NCBI RefSeq assembly: GCF_024497955.1
Contig: NZ_JANHKP010000011.1
Coordinates: 1 to 64,000, forward strand
Origin: Streptomyces sp. C10-9-1
Lineage (GTDB): Bacteria; Actinomycetota; Actinomycetes; Streptomycetales; Streptomycetaceae
Length of the DNA stretch: 64,000 nt
Direction: 5' to 3'
The notes beneath the pieces are model-generated. The model worked only from the letters and a program-made list of their open reading frames with translations. It made no database searches and had not been told where the DNA came from. Below are positions 45,738 through 53,708 of this stretch, one piece after another; position 1 is the stretch's first letter; each line of letters starts with the position of its first letter. The position numbers and the translations under genes are program-made.

Positions 45738-47967
45738 CGTCCGCCGCCCTGGTCAGCAGGACCCGCACGGTGTGGACACCGGCCGCGGGCAGGTCCTCGG
45801 CGTGGGTCGGGACGACCAGGGCGTCCCGCCCCGCGGCGGCCAGCCGCCCCAGGACGTCCGACCAGGAGGCCGCGTCCTGCCCGGCCGCGTCCTGCCCCGA
45901 CGTGACCGGGACGAGGGCCGCGTCGAGGCCGGCCAGCAGCGGATCTCCGGTGTCGGGTGCCCCCAGCACCCCCTCGGTGGCCAGCTGGACCACGCCCAGC
46001 AGGTCGCGGAGGGCGTCGGTGGCCGCGGCCGCCCGCCCGAGGGCCGCCCCGACCGCCCAGCGCCCCTCCTCGCCCGCCGCGGCCGGCCGCGCCCGGGCGA
46101 GGACCACCGTGACGGCCGTGCGCTCGGCCTCCCCGAGGTCGAGCAGCTCCACCTCCAGCCCCAGATGCGCCGCGGAGCGCAGCAGGAAGGTCGCCTCCGG
46201 GTCGTCGGCGAGCACCGCCCGGGGGATCACCGAGGTGCGCCCGGTGCCCCGCACACCGCGCAGCAGGGCCTCGTGGGAGAGCGCCGACAGCAGTCCCGCA
46301 GCCGCGGCCTCCGGCAGGCCGCCGCCCGCCCCCGCCCCGGCCCGGGACGGCTCGAAGCGGCGATCCGCGTTGTCCGGCCCGAAGGGCCGCACGGCCCCGG
46401 ACGGCACCCGGACCTGCTCCTTCGTCAGCAGGGACACCGCAAGACTCCACGAGGCGACGGGATCGCCCCCCGCCCCCGTGGCCGTGGTCAGCACCTCGGG
46501 GGCCGTCCGCACGGCACCGTCCGCGCCACCGGGCGCGTGGGCGGTCGGCACCACGTGCTCGGCGTAGACCTCGGCCGCGGCGTTCAGGGCCCGCAGCCGC
46601 GCCCCCGCGGTGTGGTGCACGTCGAACGCGGCGACGGTCCTGGTCCCCGCCGGCCCCAGCCCCACCTCCACGGCGCCGACCTTCAGCGGGGTCTGGGTGA
46701 CCGGCTCGTCCGCGTAGCGGGTGAAGACGCCCACCGACGGGCGGACGGCCACCGCGCGCCGGTCGAGTTCGGCCAGCGGCCCCTCGGTCGCGCCGTCGTC
46801 CGGCGCGGCCGCCACGACCGGCCGGAAGGCGGGCCGCCCGGGCGCCGCGGCCAGGTCGACCGGCTCCGGCGCCCCCCGCCGGGTCCGGCACAGCGGACAG
46901 CGCGGATGGGGCAGCAGCCGCTCGGCAAGGACGTCGAAGGAGGCCATGTCCTGGAGCAGTACCCGGTCCCGGGTCTCGGCGGGAAGCGCCTCGGTGACCA
47001 GCCGGAACACCTCGTAGCTCAGGAGGTTGCCGAGCATCGCGGCGAGTGGCCCGCGCGGCGCCTCCCCCCGCCCGGCCCCCAGCGCCACGCCGCTCCAGAG
47101 CTCCGCCGCGACGGCCGCGTCCCCCGTGGCACCCAGCCGCAGGGCGGCGCAGGCCACGCATCCGGCCGCCCCCGGGGCGCCGGCCGGACCGACCACGGCC
47201 CGGCCGCCGAAGGTCCAGGCGGGCACCAGCAGGCACCCCTCCGGCACGCCCTGCCCGAGCAGCGCCAGCGAGGTCGCGAACGCGTCCCCGCCGCATGCGG
47301 CGACGACCACCTCGTACCCCTCGTAGGCCGCCCAGCCGCCCGCGCCGCCGGGCCCCGGGGGAGGCAGCACCACCACCTCGGCGGGGCTCCCCTGCCCGGT
47401 GAGCCCGGCCACCTCCGCGCGGAGCCGGCCGAACTCCGCCGCGGTGGCGGGCCCTTCGGCCAGTGCGGCCTGCACACCGACGCGGGCGCAGCCGTTGCGC
47501 ACCAGGGACAGGGCGCACCAGCGGGCGACGTCACCGTCGCCGAGGACGGCGACCCGTGTGCCGCGGAAGCGGGCGAACCTCCCCTCCGCGCCGTCGGCGT
47601 AGTGGTCGAGGTAGGCGATCTGCTCCGCGAAGCGTTCGGCCACCGCGGGCTCCACCCGGGGTCCGTCCGCCTCCTGGGAGGGGTCGGGGACCGGCCGGGC
47701 GAAGCCGCGGGCGTAGAGGGCCTTGACCAGGCCGCCCACCATCGCCTTCTGCGGCTCCCCGAACCCCGCGCAGATCTCCGCCACGGTGCGGTTCCCGTCC
47801 AGGTGCGGCACGAGGAGGGCGGCGAACCGGTAGGCCGAGGGCGAGCTGAACTGGAAGCCGCCGTCGGCGTTGTGGAAGACCACACCCTTGGGGGTCTCGG
47901 TGAACAGCACGTCGCGGCGCACTCTGGGGCGGGTGTCCGCGGTCTCCTCGTAGGGCGTCGTGGGCAT
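45727..47967 (-). CDS. RRE-ThiF-like leader-binding partner (F protein) fused to a degenerate YcaO-like domain
   Basis: 746 aa. Residues ~17-92 are the leader-recognition winged helix (VLFTETPKGVVFHNADGGFQ, TVAEICAGFGEPQK). ~135-365 is an E1/ThiF-like domain (RVAVLGDGDVARWCALSLVR) with a zinc site (C270, C273, C357, C360). From ~400 the sequence aligns by eye with YcaO proteins of this cluster (PSVGVFTRYADEPV; ALNAAAEVYAEHV; ALLRGVRG; GRDALVVPTHAEDLPAAGVH), but the catalytic glutamates are replaced: the E-x-x-E-R stretch reads SALSH. Likely a scaffold, not an enzyme. ATG 47967 fits family starts. Confidence 0.85.
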   Translation of the reverse strand: MPTTPYEETADTRPRVRRDVLFTETPKGVVFHNADGGFQFSSPSAYRFAALLVPHLDGNRTVAEICAGFGEPQKAMVGGLVKALYARGFARPVPDPSQEADGPRVEPAVAERFAEQIAYLDHYADGAEGRFARFRGTRVAVLGDGDVARWCALSLVRNGCARVGVQAALAEGPATAAEFGRLRAEVAGLTGQGSPAEVVVLPPPGPGGAGGWAAYEGYEVVVAACGGDAFATSLALLGQGVPEGCLLVPAWTFGGRAVVGPAGAPGAAGCVACAALRLGATGDAAVAAELWSGVALGAGRGEAPRGPLAAMLGNLLSYEVFRLVTEALPAETRDRVLLQDMASFDVLAERLLPHPRCPLCRTRRGAPEPVDLAAAPGRPAFRPVVAAAPDDGATEGPLAELDRRAVAVRPSVGVFTRYADEPVTQTPLKVGAVEVGLGPAGTRTVAAFDVHHTAGARLRALNAAAEVYAEHVVPTAHAPGGADGAVRTAPEVLTTATGAGGDPVASWSLAVSLLTKEQVRVPSGAVRPFGPDNADRRFEPSRAGAGAGGGLPEAAAAGLLSALSHEALLRGVRGTGRTSVIPRAVLADDPEATFLLRSAAHLGLEVELLDLGEAERTAVTVVLARARPAAAGEEGRWAVGAALGRAAAATDALRDLLGVVQLATEGVLGAPDTGDPLLAGLDAALVPVTSGQDAAGQDAASWSDVLGRLAAAGRDALVVPTHAEDLPAAGVHTVRVLLTRAADDDL

Positions 47968-48070
47968 GCGGGCGTGGCACCTCCGGGTCGGGGCCTGTGC
48001 GGCCGCTCGGGTCTGTACGGGTGGGGGTCGGCGGGCGTGGCACGGAGCGGACCGTGCGCCCGGCCGCGCG

Positions 48071-49975
48071 TCAGGGGGCGGGAGAGGGCAGCGCGCGACG
48101 GGCCGCGGCCGACGACCGCGAGAGCCCGGCGGCGGTCCGGTCGGCGCGGCGCAGCGCATGCGCGCGGAACAGCGGGTTCATCAGGAAGGCGCCGGGCTGC
48201 TCCTCTTCCAGCAGCCCCGTGTCGAGGAGGCGCTCCAGCAGCTCCTCGGCGTCGGTCTCGGCCAGCGACAGCGCCGAGCCCGCGGCCACCGCCGTGATCC
48301 GCCCCTCGCAGCGCGCCAGCCTCAACTGGGCCTCGGCCAGGGGGGCGGGCAGCCGCCCGAGGGCTTCGTCGAGCGCCAGCGGCACCGACATGCGCGGATC
48401 GTCGGGCAGCGCCAGTCGTGCGGGCAGGTCCCGGTCCAGCCACGCGGCGTAGTCCGCCAGGCGCAGCTTCGGGCGGGTCAGCAGCCGGGCCGCGGCGATC
48501 CTCAGCGCCAGCGGGACGTGCCCGCACGTCCGTGCCAGCTCCCGCGCGGCGGAGGCCTCGGCCCCCACCCGCTCCGCTCCCAGGACCGCGGTGAGCAGCG
48601 CCTCGGACTCGGGGGCCGTCAGGGCGCCCAGCTGCAGCACCCCCGGGGCGTGGGTGGCGACCAGGGCGGCGAGCCCCATCCGGCTGGTGGCGACGACGGC
48701 ACCGCAGCCGGGCACGTCGAGCAGTTCCCTCACCTGGTCCGGGTGCACCACGTCGTCGAGCACCACCAGGCAGGGCCCGTGCCCGGGGCGGGGGAGCGCG
48801 GCGCGCAGCGCGGCGGCCGCCTCACCCCCGGGCCGCGGTACGCCGTCGGGCCCGGTCAGCGGCACCAGCACGCTGCCCCCGGGGTACCGGTCGGCCACCA
48901 GCTGCGCGGTGTGCAGGGCCAGGGCGGTCTTGCCCATGCCGGGGCCGCCGGAGACCACCGCCAGCACCGGGGCGGTCCCGGCGCGCCGGCTCCCGTGGGC
49001 GCCGCCCAGCAGGTCCGCCAGGGCGGCGGTCTCGCGGGAGCGCCCCGTGAAGCCGGGGACGGCCGGGAGTCGGGGCGCCGCGGCGGCCGTGCCCCCGGGG
49101 GCGGGCGGCCCGCCGCCGGAGGGGAGCGCGTCGGAGGGCTCCCGGATCGCCGCCCGGGCCGCGGCAGCCCGTGGGGCGGGCCCGGGCGCCGCGGGGGACG
49201 GGTGCGGTGCGCGGGTCAGCGTCGCCGGGAGCGCCGGGCCGCCGGGTTCGTCGCCCCGGAGGATGGCCAGTTCCAGGGACTGCAACTCGGCACCCGGGTC
49301 GACCCCGAGCTCCTCGCGGAGCCGCGTCCTGATCCTGCGGTACTCCGCCAGCGCCTCGATCTGCCGGCCCACCCGGTACAGGGCCCGCATCAGCTGGGCG
49401 GCGAAGCCCTCGTGCTGGGGGTGGGTGCGGGTGGCCTCCCACAGGTCCACCAGGACCTCCCGGCCGCGGCCCCGGGCCAGCTGGATCTCGCAGACGCGCT
49501 CCAGGACGCGCAGGCGCTCCTCCACCAGCCGGGGCACCTCGTCGCGGTGCAGCAGCTCCGAGGGGACGTTGGCGAGCAGCGGGCCCCGCCAGAGCCCCAG
49601 GGCCTCCCGCAGCAGCGGGAGTTCGGCCTCGCCCGCGGAGGCCGCCCGGTCCGCGAGCCGACGGAAGTGGAGCAGGTCCAGGGTGTCGCCGTCGGCCGGT
49701 ACCCGGTAGCCCCCCGCGACCGCCACCACCGCCTGCTCCTCGACGTCGTACTTCGCGAAGAGGCGGCGCAGGCGCAGGACGCAGCTCTGCAGGGCGGCCT
49801 TGGCCGTCGCGGGCTGGTCCTCGCCCCAGACGGCCTCGCGCAGCCGGTGGGCGGGCACGACCTCCCCGGGCCGGACCAGCAGAGCCGCCAGCAGCGAGGT
49901 CGGTTTGGACGGGGGCAGGACGACCACGCCGCGCCCGTCGGTGATGCTGAGCGGGCCGAGTAGCTGAAAACGCAA
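48071..49975 (-). CDS. SARP/AfsR-type pathway regulator with NB-ARC domain
   Basis: 634 aa. The N-terminal winged helix starts LRFQLLGPLSITDGRGVVVL and the BTAD helices follow (RHRDEVPRLVEERLRVLERV-like region to ELGVDPGAELQSLELAIL, ~residue 235). An NB-ARC ATPase has Walker A GGPGMGKTALALH, Walker B CLVVLDDV and GHVPLALRIAA. There is no TPR domain, so it is shorter than AfsR. The TTG at 49975 is used because GGGGGA lies 5-10 nt upstream and the SARP fold begins there. Probably activates the RiPP operon, whose first gene follows after 103 bp. Confidence 0.88.
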   Translation of the reverse strand: MRFQLLGPLSITDGRGVVVLPPSKPTSLLAALLVRPGEVVPAHRLREAVWGEDQPATAKAALQSCVLRLRRLFAKYDVEEQAVVAVAGGYRVPADGDTLDLLHFRRLADRAASAGEAELPLLREALGLWRGPLLANVPSELLHRDEVPRLVEERLRVLERVCEIQLARGRGREVLVDLWEATRTHPQHEGFAAQLMRALYRVGRQIEALAEYRRIRTRLREELGVDPGAELQSLELAILRGDEPGGPALPATLTRAPHPSPAAPGPAPRAAAARAAIREPSDALPSGGGPPAPGGTAAAAPRLPAVPGFTGRSRETAALADLLGGAHGSRRAGTAPVLAVVSGGPGMGKTALALHTAQLVADRYPGGSVLVPLTGPDGVPRPGGEAAAALRAALPRPGHGPCLVVLDDVVHPDQVRELLDVPGCGAVVATSRMGLAALVATHAPGVLQLGALTAPESEALLTAVLGAERVGAEASAARELARTCGHVPLALRIAAARLLTRPKLRLADYAAWLDRDLPARLALPDDPRMSVPLALDEALGRLPAPLAEAQLRLARCEGRITAVAAGSALSLAETDAEELLERLLDTGLLEEEQPGAFLMNPLFRAHALRRADRTAAGLSRSSAAARRALPSPAP

Positions 49976-50166
49976 TGTAGTTCCCCCGTCGGTCGACGAC
50001 TGCCGCACCGGTGCCTTGCGGAACCTGGGAGCGCGCCCCTGCCCCCGCGGGCCCCGCCGGGGTGCCGCGGCGCATGTCGGAACCCGGCCTCCCCTCTGGC
50101 CAGGGCAGGCCGAAACGCGTGTGGCGTCGTCCTCACGCAGTCGCTCGGTCGTGCGACTGGGGTGAG

Positions 50167-50193
50167 TTTCTACCGGCGTAGAACGGGGGTCAA
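50167..50193 (-). promoter_or_regulatory. Candidate SARP promoter with internal inverted repeat
   Basis: On the minus strand, TTGACC (50188-50193) and TAGAAA (50167-50172) are 15 bp apart. The perfect repeat TTCTAC-N4-GTAGAA (50168-50183) fills the spacer and overlaps the -10, a position suited to a repressor. The 5' leader would be about 185 nt. Confidence 0.45.
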
Positions 50194-50343
50194 GGGGGGT
50201 CGGGCAAACGCACAGAGAGGGCCGGACGTACTGGTTCGTGCGCCCCAACTCGACGGGAAACGGCCGGAGTCGGGGCAAGGGGCGCGGCCCGCGGGCGCTC
50301 CCCCGCGCCCGCTCCGGCCGCGCCGTCCCGGGCATGGCGAACG

Positions 50344-50387
50344 CCCGGTCGGCGCCCCTCCCGGCGAGGGGAGCGGAGCCGACCGGG
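50344..50387 (-). terminator. Long hairpin after the precursor gene
   Basis: Outer 10-bp stem (50344-50353 with 50378-50387) and inner 6-bp stem (50355-50360 with 50366-50371), loop 50361-50365, 22 bp beyond the precursor stop. Expected to end or stabilise the precursor transcript so that it exceeds the downstream genes. Confidence 0.75.
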
Positions 50388-50409
50388 TGCTGCCGCACCG
50401 GACGTGGTG

Positions 50410-50580
50410 TCAGGCGGAGCAGGAGGTGGTGCTGCAGGTGGAGCTGGAGGTCGAGGTGGAGCTGGTGCTGGTGCAGCCGGCCAGCACGACCTCGCTGGCG
50501 TCCGAGTAGTCGGAGATCTCGAAGGTCTCCGCCTCCAGCTCCAGGATCTCGTCCGCGAGGGTGCTCAGGTCCTTGCTCAT
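50410..50580 (-). CDS. RiPP precursor peptide, thiazolylpeptide type
   Basis: 56 aa. Acidic leader of about 35 residues (LADEILELEAETFEISDYSD then ASEVVLAG) resembling thiazolylpeptide-type bacteriocin leaders (TIGR03892 family), then a 21-residue core of 3 Cys, 7 Thr, 10 Ser and a final Ala. The core begins CTSTSSTSTS and ends STTSCSA. Every residue but the last can be heterocyclised or dehydrated. ATG at 50580 with GGGAGG 5 nt upstream. Lies between the ECF sigma gene and the SARP, with a strong hairpin after it. Confidence 0.9.
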   Translation of the reverse strand: MSKDLSTLADEILELEAETFEISDYSDASEVVLAGCTSTSSTSTSSSTCSTTSCSA

Positions 50581-50663
50581 GGTGCCTCCCGATGCGTCGG
50601 GACGGAGCGCCGCCGGCCGGCGGCCTCCGCCGTGTGCGTTGCGGCCATTCCAGCGGAACCCGC

Positions 50664-51404
50664 TCACCGTTCGGCAGCCGTTCCGCTGGCATCCCGCTGG
50701 CATCCCGCTGACGCGCCGTGCCCGCGGACGGCGCCGCCGGCCCGGTGCGGCAGCGGGGCGGGGCGGTTCCCGGGTGCGGGGCGGGCGCCCGGTGCGGCCT
50801 CCGGGTCGGTGTCCGCCAGGAGGCCGGCCAGTTGGCGGCGGGCCCGGGAGACGCGTGAGCGGATGGTGCCGACGGGGCAGCCGACCGCGCTCGCGGCCTC
50901 CGCGTATCCGAGGCCGAGCACCTGCGTGAGCAGGAAGGCCTCCCGCCGCTCGGCGGGCAGCAGGGCCAGCAGCTCCGCCAGCGCGACGCCCTCCTCGAAG
51001 CCGGGCACGCCCGGCGGCCGGCTCCGCTCCGCGGCGGCCTGCCAGTCGCGGTCCGACAACCGGGGGCGGGCCGCCGCCCGCCGGATGCTGTCCACGACCG
51101 TGCGACGGGCGATGGTCAGCAGCCACGTCCGCGCCGAGGAGCGGCCCTCGAACCGGGGCAGCGACGCCAGCGCGCGCACGAACACGTCCTGGGTCAGGTC
51201 GTCGGCGGCCTGGGGGTCGGCGCTGAGGTGCGTCACGTACCTGCGCACATCGTGCTGGAAGGCGCGGACGAAGCGGTCGGCGCCGACCGGGTCGCCGTCC
51301 CTCGCGCGCAGGGCCAGTCCGGTGGCCTCCGCGTCGGATTCCGGGGTGTGCCGGGACGGCCCCCGGCTGTCGGGACGGCAGGGGGCGGGCAGGGCAGGGG
51401 TCAT
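50664..51404 (-). CDS. ECF-type RNA polymerase sigma factor
   Basis: 246 aa. Region 2 (FQHDVRRYVTHLSADPQAAD, DLTQDVFVRALASLPRFEGR, ARTWLLTIARRTVVDSIRR) and region 4 (LLPAERREAFLLTQVLGLGY, GCPVGTIRSRVSRARRQL) are complete. The C-terminal ~50 residues are Pro/Gly/Arg-rich and contain a 12-bp DNA repeat (around 50686-50710). No anti-sigma gene is adjacent unless the membrane protein upstream serves as one. It ends 83 bp before the precursor, so it may drive or be co-transcribed with it. Confidence 0.88.
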   Translation of the reverse strand: MTPALPAPCRPDSRGPSRHTPESDAEATGLALRARDGDPVGADRFVRAFQHDVRRYVTHLSADPQAADDLTQDVFVRALASLPRFEGRSSARTWLLTIARRTVVDSIRRAAARPRLSDRDWQAAAERSRPPGVPGFEEGVALAELLALLPAERREAFLLTQVLGLGYAEAASAVGCPVGTIRSRVSRARRQLAGLLADTDPEAAPGARPAPGNRPAPLPHRAGGAVRGHGASAGCQRDASGTAAER

Positions 51405-51540
51405 TGCCGCGTGGTCCTCACGGGTGAAGGTGCCGGTCCCGCCCAGCGGGACCGGTGACGGGGACGGCCCGGCCGGAGGGCGGGGCCGATGCCCGGGGCA
51501 CGGCGGACGCGTCGTCAGCGTGCTCCCGGGGAACCTGCTG

Positions 51541-52314
51541 TCACAGGACAGCGGGCTCCGCGGGCGGGCCCCGTGAGGTGAGGGAGTCGGCGAGGAGGCG
51601 TCCGCGCAGGACGCGTGCGGCCGTGCCGGGGCGCGGCCGGACCCCGGACCGGTGCGGAGTGCGCACGGGCAGGCCGAGCAGGACCCGCAGCGGGGCCCAC
51701 ACCCAGTGCGCGAGGGCGCGCAGCAGCCGGAAGACGCCCCGCTCGGTGTAGGCGAGCCAGAGTCCCGCCAGGACGGCCGCCAGCAGGTGGGCCGCGAGCA
51801 TCCCCGACGCGGACATCCCGGCCATGTCGTGCCCCGCGCCCGCCCACGCCGAGCCCGCGCCGTGCACCGCATGCCCGGCATGCGGCGCCGCCACCGGAGT
51901 ACCGGGCGGCGGCCGGGACACCATCGCCCCGAGCCCCGCCCCCTCGACGATCCGCATCGCCTCCCGCAGCGGCATCGACCCGGCCGGACCGGAGCCGCAC
52001 ATCAGGAAGTCGGCCCACTGGCGGGCGAAGGAGGCCCCTGCCGGCGCGGGCGGCCGCCCGGCCGCCTGGACGAGGGAGAAGGCCGTGTGCAGGGCGCCCT
52101 GGACGGCCACGGCCGCCCCGGTCACCGTGGGCAGCCCCCGCTCCCGGCCCGCCAGGGACCAGGCCGCGCCGGCCGTCCCCGCGAACGCCGACAGCAGCGC
52201 CCACCAGGGCAGGTCGGTGCCCGACATCAGCACATGGCCGACGGCCGCGAGCACCACGCAGACGGCCGCGAACATCGCGGCCCGGGCGGCTCGGGACAGA
52301 CGACCTGGGGTCAT
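51541..52314 (-). CDS. Membrane protein with His/Met-rich loop, unknown function
   Basis: 257 aa, about five membrane helices (AAMFAAVCVVLAAVGHVLMS, LPWWALLSAFAGTAGAAW, MLAAHLLAAVLAGLWLAY). Between helices lies a loop rich in His and Met (HAGHAVHGAG, GHDMAGMSASGM) of the kind seen in copper-handling proteins. Not assigned to a named family. It is upstream of the ECF sigma gene on the same strand (136-bp gap) and may be a metal protein or the sigma factor's membrane regulator. Start ATG 52314; divergent from the MFS gene. Confidence 0.6.
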   Translation of the reverse strand: MTPGRLSRAARAAMFAAVCVVLAAVGHVLMSGTDLPWWALLSAFAGTAGAAWSLAGRERGLPTVTGAAVAVQGALHTAFSLVQAAGRPPAPAGASFARQWADFLMCGSGPAGSMPLREAMRIVEGAGLGAMVSRPPPGTPVAAPHAGHAVHGAGSAWAGAGHDMAGMSASGMLAAHLLAAVLAGLWLAYTERGVFRLLRALAHWVWAPLRVLLGLPVRTPHRSGVRPRPGTAARVLRGRLLADSLTSRGPPAEPAVL

Positions 52315-52508
52315 GGCGGGCCCATCCTCGCACTCCCGCCGAGCGCCCCGGGACGCCGGTGCCCGGGGTCCCGGCCCCCGGGCGATGTGGCGCACGGCAC
52401 ACCGGCGGGCCGGAACCCGGCGGTGCCTCCGGCCGACTGACTCCCCGACTGCACCCACCCTTTCAGCTACTCAGCGACTCAGCGACGCCGGAAACGGAGA
52501 CGACGACC

Positions 52509-53708
52509 GTGGCGCCACCCGGGACCGCAGCGTCCGCACCGACCGCCGACCGGGGGGACCGACGGCTCGTCGTCCTGCTCACCGGCGCGATGGCCTTCTC
52601 CATGCTCCAGCTCTTCCTCCTGGGGGCGCTCGGCCCCCGGCTGGTGGCCGACCTGGGGGTGTCGCCGACGGTGCTCGGCCTGACGACGACCGTCGGCTTC
52701 GGCACCGCGGCGCTGCTGTCCCCGATCGGGGGCCGGATCGTGGACCTGACGGGGCCCCGGCGCTCCCTGGTGCTGCTGCTCGCGGTCTCGGCCGCGGCCC
52801 TCGCCGCGATCGGGGCGGCGCCCGGCGCCGGCCTGCTGCTCTGCGCGGTGGCCCTGGGCGGGCTGCCGCAGGCGCTGGCCAACCCCGCCACCAACAAGGC
52901 CGTCCTCGCGGCCGTGGCCCCCGAACGGCGCGGCGCGGTCACCGGGTTGAAGCAGTCGGGCGTGCAGCTCGGCGCCTTCGCGGCGGGGCTTCCGCTCGCC
53001 GCACTCGCGGCGGGCCTGGGCTGGCGCGCCGCCGTCTGGACCGCCGCGGCGGCGGCGCTGCTCGCGGCGGGCTGGGCCCACCGGGTGCTGCCCGCCGACC
53101 CGGCGCGCCCCGCGGCCCCGGCGGCCGCACTCAGCGCGCCGCGCGGCATGACGGCGTGGCTCTGCGCCTACTCGCTCCTCCTCGGTGCGGGCATCGCCTC
53201 CGTCAACACCTATCTGGCGCTGTACGGGGCGCGCGAGCTCGGTCTCGGAAGCACCCTGGCCGCGGCGCTGGTGGCCGTCCTCGGCGTCACCGGGATCGCG
53301 GGCCGGGTCCTCTGGTCGCGGGCCGCCCGGCCGGGGCGCGCCGAGCGGCTGCCCGCCCTGCTCGCGGGCGGGGCGCTGCTGGCCGCCGCCCTGCTGGCCG
53401 CCGCCCGGTGGGCGGTACCGCTGGTGTGGGCGGGAGCGGTCGCCGTGGGCGTGTTCGCCGTCTCGGCGAACGCCGTGTCCATGGTGCTGGTGATGCAGCG
53501 GGCGGCACCGGGCCGGGCCGGGCAGGACTCCGCCCTGGTCGCCGCGGGGTTCTTCGGGGGCTTCGCGGTGGGCCCGGCGGTGTTCGCGCCGTTCGCCGAG
53601 AGCGGCCACTACGGCGCCGGCTGGCTGCTGGTCGGCGCCGAGTTCGCCCTGGCGGCGGTGGTCGGGTACACCTGGGCCCGCCGCGACGCGCGCGGGGAAC
53701 CCGCGTGA
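52509..53708 (+). CDS. MFS transporter (CynX/NimT-like)
   Basis: 399 aa with about 12 helices. MFS motif A-like segment GGRIVDLTGPRRSL lies between helices 2 and 3, and LPQALANPATNKAVLAAVAPERRGAVTGLKQSGVQLG marks the helix 4-5 region. Exports or imports a small anionic or organic substrate; identity unknown. GTG 52509 has GGAGA 8 nt upstream. Its TGA overlaps the GTG of the GH88-like gene, so the two work together, perhaps importing a sugar that the hydrolase cleaves. Confidence 0.82.
   Translation: MAPPGTAASAPTADRGDRRLVVLLTGAMAFSMLQLFLLGALGPRLVADLGVSPTVLGLTTTVGFGTAALLSPIGGRIVDLTGPRRSLVLLLAVSAAALAAIGAAPGAGLLLCAVALGGLPQALANPATNKAVLAAVAPERRGAVTGLKQSGVQLGAFAAGLPLAALAAGLGWRAAVWTAAAAALLAAGWAHRVLPADPARPAAPAAALSAPRGMTAWLCAYSLLLGAGIASVNTYLALYGARELGLGSTLAAALVAVLGVTGIAGRVLWSRAARPGRAERLPALLAGGALLAAALLAAARWAVPLVWAGAVAVGVFAVSANAVSMVLVMQRAAPGRAGQDSALVAAGFFGGFAVGPAVFAPFAESGHYGAGWLLVGAEFALAAVVGYTWARRDARGEPA

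Larger units (their letters stand above)
49976..50409. other. 434-bp non-coding region between precursor and SARP genes
   Basis: Contains the precursor terminator hairpin (50344-50387) and a candidate SARP promoter (50167-50193). A frame reading MPGTARPERARG... from the minus strand is low-complexity and not considered a gene. No second precursor was found. Confidence 0.6.

Noticed and set aside
50200..50337. Possible second precursor or small gene on the minus strand (MPGTARPERARG...)
   Set aside because: Arg/Pro-rich, no leader-like acidic segment, no Cys/Ser/Thr core and no good ribosome-binding site.
33131..50580. Calling the cluster a lantibiotic cluster because of LanB proteins
   Set aside because: No LanC cyclase, and the YcaO/ThiF/SagB set points to an azole-containing peptide; LanB proteins are shared with thiopeptides and goadsporin.
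50404..51576. 390-aa + strand frame starting with Gly/Ala repeats
   Set aside because: The repeat is the complement of the Ser/Thr codons of the precursor core; not a gene.
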